Source: Mycobacterium decipiens
GTDB lineage: Bacteria; Actinomycetota; Actinomycetes; Mycobacteriales; Mycobacteriaceae
Assembly: GCF_963853665.1 (NCBI RefSeq)
Contig: NZ_OY970459.1
Location: forward strand, 2,046,001-2,110,000
Reading direction: 5' to 3'
Length of the DNA stretch: 64,000 bases
The notes beneath the pieces are model-generated. The model did not search any database, was not told where the DNA came from, and was given only the letters and a program-made list of their open reading frames with translations. The translations under genes and the position numbers were made by a program. Shown one piece after another: positions 21,501 through 28,044 of this stretch. Numbering within the stretch: position 1 is the first letter of the stretch; the number at the start of each line of letters is the position of its first letter.

Positions 21501-24500
21501 GCGTGGCGGCTCAACAATATGAGGTGGCTGGCCCCAGCTTCGGCTAGCCATCGAGCAACGTGCTTGCCTAATCGACCGGTGGCGCCGGTGACTAAAGCGG
21601 TGCCCGATGTTGTCCACGTAGTTGCACGATCTAGTCGATCTAGCGGCAACGGCGCCTCGTATAAGCGTCGAGCACTAATGCCGTGTTGGCGTATTGCGAG
21701 TTGATCTTCTGATTGCGGGCAGGTCAGTATCTTGTGCAGATGCTCAACATTGCGGGCAGTCGCTATGTCAGGAAGATCGATGAGCCCTCCCCACCGGTCG
21801 GGGTACTCAATACAGATGGATTGCCCTAACCCCCACACAGCGGCCTGGCTCGGACTGACAGTACTGTTTTCGTCTGGGGATGTGGCAACCCCGCCTTGGG
21901 TGAGAACCCACAACGGCACGTCAAGACCGGAATCGCCATAGGCTTGCCCAACGCGCAAGGTCGCTATGAGGCCTGTAGATATCCCTGAAAGACCGGGGTG
22001 GGGTCGCTGTGCTAGTGCCATGAACGAAACGATGCCCTCACAACCGGTGCGTGCAACTGTGTCAGACAAAAGCGCCGTCAGGGAGTTTTTGTCGAAGTCG
22101 CTCGGATCGATAGCGAGCACTTCTAGGTTGTCGGTGTATTGTGCCGACAAACTGGCGATCCAGGCATTGTCGTCGGCCTGTTCAGGAAATGCTAAAACGA
22201 GCAATCGTTGGCGGGTCCGTGGAAAGGTATTCGGGGTGATAGTTTGCCAGCCGACTCGATAACGCAATCCGTTAATCATCGAGCGAACTCCGAGGTCTTT
22301 ACGCCATTGCCGCAGGGCGTGCACGACCGGTTCTAGTGTTAGGTCTTTGGCGTCGCTGATCTTTAACACCTTCGCCACGGTGTCGACCGCATCGTCTTCG
22401 ATGGCGTTCCACAACACCTCTTCCCCGGGGAGGCCGATATCAGCGGTTGGGGTGGGGGCCAGCCAATAGGAACGGTGTTGGAAGGGGTAGGTGGGCAAAG
22501 CGACGGCTTGCGCGTGGGGATACAGACTTTGCCAGGAGGGGCTATGGCCATGGGCGTGCAGCTGGGCGATTGTGCCGGCCAGCATGTCTAGGTCGGGATG
22601 GTCGCGGTGCAAGGTGGTGATCACCGCCGACTGGGTCCGACCAGAAGTGCGAGCCAACGTGTCGGCGATTGGTGGGGCTAGCACCGGGTGCGGGGATAGC
22701 TCCACAAAAGTGTGCTCACCGGTAGCCAGCAGATGCTCGACACTGTCATGGAGTCTGACCGGCTCACGCAGGTTGCGGTACCAGTAGTCGGCGTTCATCA
22801 CGGTGGTGTCCAGCGGCTGATCCGATAGTGCGCTGTGCACCGTGGAATACAGCTGCATCTGCGCCGGGTTGGGGGTCAAGCCGGCCAGTTCGTCCAGGAG
22901 GTGTTCACGCAGCTGCTCAACCTGGCTGGAGTGCGAGGCGTAATCGACAGCCACACGCCGGGTATGGATACCGTCCTGATCACAGGCGGCGCTGAATTGT
23001 TCCACCGCGGATGGCTGGCCGCTGATGATGGTGTGTGAGGGGCCATTGACCGCGGCGATGCTCAACGCATCACCGTAACGCTGCAATCGTGAGCGCAGTT
23101 GATGGGCGGGCAGCAACACCGAAGCCATTGCGCCAGCACCTGACAACCGCGCCAGCGCCGCACTGCGCAGCGCCACAATTTTGGCGGCATCGGCCAGACA
23201 AAACACCCCAGCGACATAGGCGGCAGCGATTTCTCCCTGGGAATGCCCGATCACCATATCGGGCACGATCCCGTAGCTGCCTAGTGTTTTGGCCAACGAG
23301 ACCATCACCGCAAATAACACCGGTTGGACCACGTCGGCGCGGTCTAGCCGTGGCGCACCCGGATCCTGACAAACAACATCACGCACCGACCAGCCTGTCC
23401 AAGGCCGCAGCGCCTGATCGCACTCGTCTAGGGCCGCAGCAAACACGTGATGGTTGTCGTAAAGCTGTGCGACCATGCCGGGGTATTGCGCGCCCTGGCC
23501 TGGAAAAACGAACACGATTTTGCCCGCGAGGTGGGGTAGATGGTGGTGGCTGGTCAGCTGTGGGTGGGGTTGATCGGCCCCCAGCGCCTGCAGGACCTCG
23601 AGCAAGTGATCACGGGCATTCTCGGTGCCGCGGTGACTAGTGATGACCGCGCGGTAAGGATGGTGACTGCGGGTAGTGGCCAAACTGTAGGCCACGTCGG
23701 TCAAATCCACATCGGGATGGCTGATCAGGTGCTCATGTAACCGCTGGGCCTGGGCGCAAAGGGCCCGTGGGCTGCGCGCTGAGATCGCCCACACCAACAG
23801 CGGTGGCATACCCACCGATGCATCACCACCCGACGCGAATGCAGCAGGTGAACTAGGGGCTTGCTGCACGATCAGATGAGCATTAGTGCCACTGATCCCA
23901 AACGACGAAACCGCCGCGGTACGGGGATGATCCGTCACCGGCCAAGCCACCGCTTCAGTAAGCACCCGCAGAGTGGACTGGTGGGGCGCTAGGGCGGCGT
24001 TCGGGGAAACGAAATTTAGGGTCGCAGGCAATAAGCCATGTCTTAGCGCCAGAGCGACTTTGATAATGCCAATAACCCCAGCGGCAGCCTCAAGGTGTCC
24101 GACGTTGGCCTTTACACTACCAAGCGTAAGGGGAGCGACCTCCGAACGGTGGCTGCAATATGCCGAAGCTATCGAAAGCGCTTCGGCTATGTCTCCAACC
24201 GGTGTGCCGGATCCATGTGTTTCGACATAATCGACCGTATCGGGCTCTACCCCGGCGTCCGCCAATGCGGCATCGAATAAACGTTTGTGACCATCTGCAT
24301 CGGGTGTAGCTAGCGCTGGACGTGTGCCGTCATTGATTACTGCACCTCCTCGAATTTCGCAATACACCCGGTCGCCGGACTCCAATGCATTAGCCACGCT
24401 TTTAAGCGCAACAAAGCCGCCTCCCTCGCCGCGAACATACCCATTAGCGTGTTGATCGAATGGGCGGCACATTCCGTCAGGGGAAAGCACACCCAATTCG

Positions 24501-25135
24501 GAAATGGATCTCCCTGCATAGGGATCAAGATTGAGATGCACCCCACCAGCTATTGCCAGGTCGCACTCGCCCTTCTGTAGGCTCGCCATCGCCAAAGCGA
24601 TGGCTACCAATGACGACGATTGCCCAGTATCGATAACCAAGCTTGGGCCCGAGAACCCGAAAAAATGCGATATTCTTCCGGAAATAACAGACCGAAGCGA
24701 TCCTAGCGTGGTCCGTGCGGTCGGCGCAGAGCTGCGGCCCGACATTAAAGAGTTGAAGTCATCGCGCATCGCGCCGATAAACAAACCCACTGCCGTACCA
24801 GCGATTTCGTGAGGAACAATGCCCGCGTCCTCCAGGGCGGTCCAAGCCAGTTCAAGGGCCAGCCGTTGTTGCGGATCCATGTTCTCGGCTTCGTCATCGG
24901 AAATTCCGAAAAACGGCGCATCAAAACCAAACGCATCCTCAAGATATGCACCGTACTTCAAGCCGCTGGGATGATCCGACTGAATGAATGAACTTGAACT
25001 CAGGCGTTGATATGTCATGTCGCCGGTAACGCTGCTGCGTCCCTGATTCAGAAGCGTCCAGAATTCAGTGGTATTGGAAGCTCCCGCCACGCAGCACGAC
25101 AACCCGACAATGGCGACTCGGCTGCGATCCGTCAC
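15599..25135 (-). CDS. Bimodular type I PKS: KSQ-AT-KR-ACP-KS-AT-KR-ACP
   Basis: A 3178-residue modular PKS. Module 0/1: ketosynthase 6-425 with Gln replacing the active Cys (D-T-G-Q-S-S-S-L, residue 172), but both histidine motifs intact (V-E-T-H-G-S-G-T, K-A-N-V-G-H). AT 540-850 (G-H-S-Q-G-E; Y-A-S-H, the methylmalonyl signature). KR about 970-1370 (T-G-A-T-G-R-L-G; Ser and Tyr present; Trp eight residues before Tyr and no L-D-D, i.e. A1 type). ACP Ser about 1491. Module 2: KS 1545-1970 with normal D-T-A-C-S-S-S-L, then the same AT, KR and ACP (Ser about 3038). There is no DH or ER. The C-terminus (3080-3178) looks like a docking domain. There is no N-terminal docking helix, consistent with first position in the line. 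The start is GTG at 25135. It likely feeds the plus-strand PKS. Confidence 0.93.
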   Translation of the reverse strand: MTDRSRVAIVGLSCCVAGASNTTEFWTLLNQGRSSVTGDMTYQRLSSSSFIQSDHPSGLKYGAYLEDAFGFDAPFFGISDDEAENMDPQQRLALELAWTALEDAGIVPHEIAGTAVGLFIGAMRDDFNSLMSGRSSAPTARTTLGSLRSVISGRISHFFGFSGPSLVIDTGQSSSLVAIALAMASLQKGECDLAIAGGVHLNLDPYAGRSISELGVLSPDGMCRPFDQHANGYVRGEGGGFVALKSVANALESGDRVYCEIRGGAVINDGTRPALATPDADGHKRLFDAALADAGVEPDTVDYVETHGSGTPVGDIAEALSIASAYCSHRSEVAPLTLGSVKANVGHLEAAAGVIGIIKVALALRHGLLPATLNFVSPNAALAPHQSTLRVLTEAVAWPVTDHPRTAAVSSFGISGTNAHLIVQQAPSSPAAFASGGDASVGMPPLLVWAISARSPRALCAQAQRLHEHLISHPDVDLTDVAYSLATTRSHHPYRAVITSHRGTENARDHLLEVLQALGADQPHPQLTSHHHLPHLAGKIVFVFPGQGAQYPGMVAQLYDNHHVFAAALDECDQALRPWTGWSVRDVVCQDPGAPRLDRADVVQPVLFAVMVSLAKTLGSYGIVPDMVIGHSQGEIAAAYVAGVFCLADAAKIVALRSAALARLSGAGAMASVLLPAHQLRSRLQRYGDALSIAAVNGPSHTIISGQPSAVEQFSAACDQDGIHTRRVAVDYASHSSQVEQLREHLLDELAGLTPNPAQMQLYSTVHSALSDQPLDTTVMNADYWYRNLREPVRLHDSVEHLLATGEHTFVELSPHPVLAPPIADTLARTSGRTQSAVITTLHRDHPDLDMLAGTIAQLHAHGHSPSWQSLYPHAQAVALPTYPFQHRSYWLAPTPTADIGLPGEEVLWNAIEDDAVDTVAKVLKISDAKDLTLEPVVHALRQWRKDLGVRSMINGLRYRVGWQTITPNTFPRTRQRLLVLAFPEQADDNAWIASLSAQYTDNLEVLAIDPSDFDKNSLTALLSDTVARTGCEGIVSFMALAQRPHPGLSGISTGLIATLRVGQAYGDSGLDVPLWVLTQGGVATSPDENSTVSPSQAAVWGLGQSICIEYPDRWGGLIDLPDIATARNVEHLHKILTCPQSEDQLAIRQHGISARRLYEAPLPLDRLDRATTWTTSGTALVTGATGRLGKHVARWLAEAGASHLILLSRHAAQSPQTAELEQQLDAIGVGATLVSVDVTDREALATVLADTRNQHGPIKTVVHAAATIGWHTISEITTEEFCQDYAKAVGADNLTELLDDEPPATFILFSSAAGVWGGAQQGAYAAANAHIDALASQLRANKHTTAISVAFGLWADHAGMPDEALNSFQRIGIKALSPETALAALQQSLETNDTLITIADVSWNQFLPAFTARRAHPLLTELASAHAPTTTNTTKNAHSEAFTARLTTQTADQQLRTLTDLVTRTTATVLAHPDPTTLDTDRPFKDLGIDSLSAVELRNTLARHTGLTLAPTLAFDHPTPATLARHLVSAFSLTTTPTTLVTAAAGVDEPVAVVGMACRFPGGVVSPASLWDVVSSKTDAVGRFPDDRGWDLGTLFDPNPDAVGKTYTCSGAFLAGAADFDAEFFGISQREAQAMDPQQRVFLELCWEALETAGIDPVGLAGSDTGVFAGAWSQPYGASNSHRAEGHTLTGVATSVVSGRVAYLLGLQGPAITVDTACSSSLVTTHLACQSLRNGESSLALAGGVTIMTTPAAFIEFARQRGLAVDGRCKAFAAAADGTGWGEGAAVVVLERLSHARRNHHPVLAVIAGSAINQDGASNGLTAPNGPAQQRVICQAAANAGISLEHVDVVEAHGTGTTLGDPIEAGAVIATYGAHHTREHPVWLGSIKSNLGHTQAAAGIAGLIKMIQSIIHGILPATLHVDRPSPHIDWSAGTVRVLTEAVAWPVTDHPRTAAVSSFGISGTNAHLIVQQAPSSPAAFASGGDASVGMPPLLVWAISARSPRALCAQAQRLHEHLISHPDVDLTDVAYSLATTRSHHPYRAVITSHRGTENARDHLLEVLQALGADQPHPQLTSHHHLPHLAGKIVFVFPGQGAQYPGMVAQLYDNHHVFAAALDECDQALRPWTGWSVRDVICQDPGAPRLDRADVVQPVLFAVMVSLAKTLGSYGIVPDMVIGHSQGEIAAAYVAGVFCLADAAKIVALRSAALARLSGAGAMASVLLPAHQLRSRLQRYGDALSIAAVNGPSHTIISGQPSAVEQFSAACDQDGIHTRRVAVDYASHSSQVEQLREHLLDELAGLTPNPAQMQLYSTVHSALSDQPLDTTVMNADYWYRNLREPVRLHDSVEHLLATGEHTFVELSPHPVLAPPIADTLARTSGRTQSAVITTLHRDHPDLDMLAGTIAQLHAHGHSPSWQSLYPHAQAVALPTYPFQHRSYWLAPTPTADIGLPGEEVLWNAIEDDAVDTVAKVLKISDAKDLTLEPVVHALRQWRKDLGVRSMINGLRYRVGWQTITPNTFPRTRQRLLVLAFPEQADDNAWIASLSAQYTDNLEVLAIDPSDFDKNSLTALLSDTVARTGCEDIVSFMALAQRPHPGLSGISTGLIATLRVGQAYGDSGLDVPLWVLTQGGVATSPDENSTVSPSQAAVWGLGQSICIEYPDRWGGLIDLPDIATARNVEHLHKILTCPQSEDQLAIRQHGISARRLYEAPLPLDRLDRATTWTTSGTALVTGATGRLGKHVARWLAEAGASHLILLSRHAAQSPQTAELEQQLDAIGVGATLVSVDVTDREALATVLADTRNQHGPIKTVVHAAATIGWHTISEITTEEFCQDYAKAVGADNLTELLDDEPPATFILFSSAAGVWGGAQQGAYAAANAHIDALASQLRANKHTTAISVAFGLWADHAGMPDEALNSFQRIGIKALSPETALAALQQSLETNDTLITIADVSWNQFLPAFTARRAHPLLTELASAHAPTTTNTTKNAHSEAFTARLTTQTADQQLRTLTDLVTRTTATVLAHPDPTTLDTDRPFKDLGIDSLSAVELRNTLARHTGLTLAPTLAFDHPTPATLAHYLGHRLGVADHPKSDDQQPGLARSDDERVRSTLKTIAVSDLRDAGLLEELLLLARSGTKQKRDRTDGDAEERPRQTDQIDLERIIDSSSPEELMAMVHRPDEGVV
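15919..19327. repeat. Direct repeat copy 1 (3409 bp, PKS module 2 AT-KR-ACP)
   Basis: This segment is repeated at 20560-23968 with a constant offset of 4641 bp and no indel. I noticed only four mismatches by eye (for example near 16179, 16454, 17391 and 18732), so identity is about 99.9%. It covers the very end of the KS, the whole AT and KR, and the ACP. Confidence 0.95.
20560..23968. repeat. Direct repeat copy 2 (3409 bp, PKS module 1 AT-KR-ACP)
   Basis: Partner of the repeat at 15919-19327. Outside the boundaries the two modules differ completely: at 23969 the sequence enters the divergent KSQ, while copy 1 enters an ordinary KS. The low-coordinate edge falls right after the ACP, where one module runs into the docking region and the other into the inter-module linker. 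Confidence 0.95.
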
Positions 25136-25368
25136 AGTGCTTGTTGCTCATTCATGTCAATATTGCCTATCCGAGGTCAGATCTACCAGCGTTTCCGTCC
25201 AATATGTCCGCGCGAGCGATCTCGCCGTGGGCGTCCATTGCGACATCATGTTCTGGTGGGTGAGCATCGCTACGTTGAGTTTGCCGGTCGACCCCCAGCT
25301 TGCACACGATATAGGCGAAGCCGCAGCCATTATAGCGCGAAAAGATCCGTATCGCATGAGTTCGACAA
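25136..25368. other. Upstream region of the PKS, with possible truncated minus-strand reading frame
   Basis: This 233-bp stretch lies between the PKS GTG and the IS left end. On the minus strand an open frame from the IS edge (about 25368) down to a stop at 25157 encodes about 70 residues, including G-S-T-G-K-L-N-V-A-M-L and L-A-R-T-Y-W-T-E-T-L-V-D-L. It could be the 3' end of a gene cut by the IS, perhaps of the condensation/acyltransferase fold, since the strand-then-helix pattern is reminiscent of that family's C-terminus. This is weak; it may equally be promoter DNA. Confidence 0.25.
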
Positions 25369-26985
25369 GCATCACGAAAAATGCCCGCGAAGCGCCCTCG
25401 GTGCATCACGTAGGAATGCCCGCGAAACGGTGATCCTAAGCGGGCATGGGAAGTGGGCTGTCGATGTCGTCTCGTGCCGAGATCACCGCGAAGTTCGCCG
25501 AGGCGTACGCGAAGGCCTCGAAGGCGGAGAAGGGGCGGATTCTGGATCAGGTGGTGGCGGTCACCGGCTGGTCGCGTGACAATGCCCGGCGCCGGTTGAG
25601 GGCCGCGGCCCGGCCGCCCGGGCCGGGCCGTCAGGTCGCCAAACGTCCTCGCCGGCAGCGCAAGCCGAAGTATTCCTACGACGCGTTGAAGGTGCTGCAG
25701 AAGGTCTGGGCGGCCTCGGGCGGGCAGTGCGGGGGGTACCTGGCCGCTTCGATGGCCCTTCAACTGGATGCTCTGCAACGCCACGGTGAGCTGGTGGCAG
25801 GCCAGGACCGCTACTGCCCCGAGGTGCGTGCCGAGCTGTTGGCGATGAGCAGCGCCACGATCGACCGCTACCTGCGTCCGGCCAAGGCTCGCGACCAGAT
25901 CACCGGCAAATCGGTCACCAAGGCATCCCCGTTGCTGCGGTCCTCGGTGAAGATCCGTAAGGCAACCGATGAGGTCGAGGCGTCTGCGGGGTTCTTCGAA
26001 GGCGACACCGTCGCGCACTGCGGGCCGACCCTCAAAGGCGAGTTCGCCCGCACCCTCAATCTCACCGATGTCCGTATCGGCTGGGTCTTCACCCGCACCG
26101 TGCGCAACAACGCCCACACCCACATCCTCGGCGCGCTGAAGACGGCGGTAGATGAAATACCTTATGAGGTAACCGGTTTGGATTTCGATAACGGCACAGA
26201 GTTCCTTAATAAGGCCGTCATCAAGTGGGCCGGACAGATGGAGATCTTCTTCACCCGCTCCCGGCCGTACAAGAAGAACGACCAAGCCACCATCGAATCC
26301 AAGAACAACCACCTCGTCCGCCGCTACGGGTTCTACTACCGCTACGACACCGACGAGGAACGCACGGTGCTCAACCGACTCTGGAAGCTGGTCAACGACC
26401 GGCTCAACTACCTCACCCCGACCATCAAACCCATCGGCTACGGCTCGGGCCGCGACGGTCAACACCGCCGCCTCTACGACCAGCCCATGACCCCGCTGGA
26501 TCGGCCGCTGGCAGCCGGGATTCTCTCGCCAGCCCAACAATCAGAGCTGCTGGCCTACCGGGACAGCCTCAACCCGGCCGCGATCGCCCGCCAAATCACC
26601 GACCTGCAAAGCGTCCTGCTCAGGCTCGCCAAGGACAAGACCGAACAGCTCTACCTCGCTGCCATGCCCACTGCCCTGCCCGAGGTCAGGGCCGGCATCC
26701 GCATCCAGAACAAGACCGCCAGCTGACCCCCAGCGCTTGCCCCCGCTGTGGCTGGCAGGCCGGGCTGGGGCCGCGCCGGACTCCTACGGGCGCGCCGCTT
26801 CACGATGCTTTCGCGATGGCCTTCACCCCCTTGACCCGCGCGCCTCTGCGCGCCCCCTGCGCAGGCAATACGGCCGGGCAGCCCAAACACCCGCCCGACA
26901 ACCCGACGCGGCCCCACCCCGCAACTTCGCGGGCATTCCTTACGTGATGCATGGATCCGATTTCGCGGGCATCTTGACGTGATGC
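25369..26985. mobile_element. Insertion sequence (about 1617 bp) with doubled imperfect inverted repeats
   Basis: One transposase gene is flanked at each end by two related repeats built on the pattern GCATCACGT...ATGCCCGCGAA. On the left these are 25369-25391 (outer) and 25402-25426 (inner). On the right, in inverse orientation, they are 26926-26951 (inner) and 26962-26985 (outer). The outer pair define the likely ends; the inner pair look like subterminal transposase-binding sites. I could not find a clear target-site duplication. It sits between the divergent PKS genes. Confidence 0.85.
25446..26726 (+). CDS. DDE (integrase-core) transposase of the IS element
   Basis: A 426-residue transposase. 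The N-terminal helix-turn-helix region contains V-T-G-W-S-R-D-N-A-R-R-R-L (residues about 36-48), followed by a basic linker. The rve-type catalytic core has candidate acidic residues in F-E-G-D-T-V (first Asp), L-D-F-D-N-G-T-E-F (second Asp) and Q-A-T-I-E-S-K-N (Glu). The family looks like IS481/IS3-type integrases, but I cannot fix it without a search. ATG at 25446 is the longest start; an internal ATG at 25464 (MSSRAEIT) is equally plausible. The frame is intact and nothing suggests inactivation. Confidence 0.9.
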   Translation: MGSGLSMSSRAEITAKFAEAYAKASKAEKGRILDQVVAVTGWSRDNARRRLRAAARPPGPGRQVAKRPRRQRKPKYSYDALKVLQKVWAASGGQCGGYLAASMALQLDALQRHGELVAGQDRYCPEVRAELLAMSSATIDRYLRPAKARDQITGKSVTKASPLLRSSVKIRKATDEVEASAGFFEGDTVAHCGPTLKGEFARTLNLTDVRIGWVFTRTVRNNAHTHILGALKTAVDEIPYEVTGLDFDNGTEFLNKAVIKWAGQMEIFFTRSRPYKKNDQATIESKNNHLVRRYGFYYRYDTDEERTVLNRLWKLVNDRLNYLTPTIKPIGYGSGRDGQHRRLYDQPMTPLDRPLAAGILSPAQQSELLAYRDSLNPAAIARQITDLQSVLLRLAKDKTEQLYLAAMPTALPEVRAGIRIQNKTAS

Positions 26986-28029
26986 ATTACGGAGTTCTTT
27001 GTCGGCAACGCGGGGAGTCAGCTGCGCCGCCGAAGCGATCTCATCGTTGCCAGCCCGCGTGATGAAACGTGGTCAGCGCGGCTTCATCGGCCACATTCGC
27101 AAGTTGTTGTACGGGATGTGGCGGCCAATCAGCGACGGAAATGTCGCCTAGACTGCATGATTGCGCTCCTATGATGGCTGTTGGCCATGTCGATGGGGGC
27201 GTGGATGTTGGACCATGGCTGCGGCGGTCTGGTCCGTGGGTCGGACCGGCTTGTTGTTGAAGCGAATCGGTGATCTGCTCCGATCGCCGATCCAGTGCCT
27301 GGTGATCGGCACTGGTCGCCGGGTTTGACATGAGCTGGAACGAAAGCTGTGGTGTCACTTGACCCGCCGAATTGAGCAGGTTTTGGCTGCGTCTCCAGGT
27401 ACCCGGCCGTGTTACGATATTCCCGCACAAATGGTTGAATACTCAATTATCTGCTCAGCGGATGTCAACCTGGATACAAGGTTTGGGTGCTCACGCCAAA
27501 AGCTTCCAACGGAGCCTTGGTTGACGGCTGGGCTCAGGGTTGGCGAGAGTAACGGTCTGGCGCCTCTTTGGCTTTGGCCGGCGAGGCGCACCCTGAGTGA
27601 GCCGGGTTCGGCGGGAGGAGTGCGGCGGCTAAACGAAGCTTATAAGTAAAGATAGCGGTGTCCGCAGCGCTCGCGATCGGATTCGCTCGTGCCTGGCGGC
27701 ATGCCTTTCGGGTAACCAGTAAGCCGAGACTGAAATCACTCACAGCGCCGTGCCACCACCGCACAACCAATGATTTGTGGCGAGGCAAAGCGCGCGAAGT
27801 GTTTGGATTTTATCGAGCAGAACTGAAGCGATATACGACCGAAAAGTTTGCGACACAGCGCAAGGCCAGGCTTTCGATTCGTAGGTAATGTTGGTGAACA
27901 TTGATTGGATGAAGCTTGATTGCGCAATTGAGGCGAAAATAGATTTGGTATCTAGTGGCCGAGCGCGGTGATCACCTGGTTTCGTTCGAGCCGGAGACGA
28001 AATCACTGAATTAGTTGAGTCCCCTTCCC
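26986..28029. other. Noncoding stretch upstream of the second PKS
   Basis: About 1 kb without a convincing gene. Short open frames occur on both strands (for example 27041-27430 minus and 27658-27888 plus), but none has a recognisable domain, a good ribosome-binding site or partner evidence. It is less GC-rich than the flanking core genome. It may contain eroded remains of a gene interrupted by the IS, plus the promoter of the plus-strand PKS/NRPS operon. Confidence 0.4.
27916..27945 (+). promoter_or_regulatory. Candidate promoter for the PKS/NRPS operon
   Basis: TTGATT (27916-27921) and TAGATT (27940-27945) are separated by 18 bp, close to the vegetative sigma consensus, about 100 bp upstream of the PKS start. 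Prediction by eye only. Confidence 0.3.
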
Positions 28030-28044
28030 GTGAAAGGTTATGAG

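Noticed and set aside
25167..26540. A 457-codon minus-strand frame across the IS
   Set aside because: Antisense to the transposase, which has a complete DDE core; the translation is low-complexity and crosses the IS inverted repeat.
26986..28029. Additional tailoring gene upstream of the second PKS
   Set aside because: All three frames on both strands are broken by stops or lack recognisable motifs; no frame exceeds about 130 codons with plausible composition.
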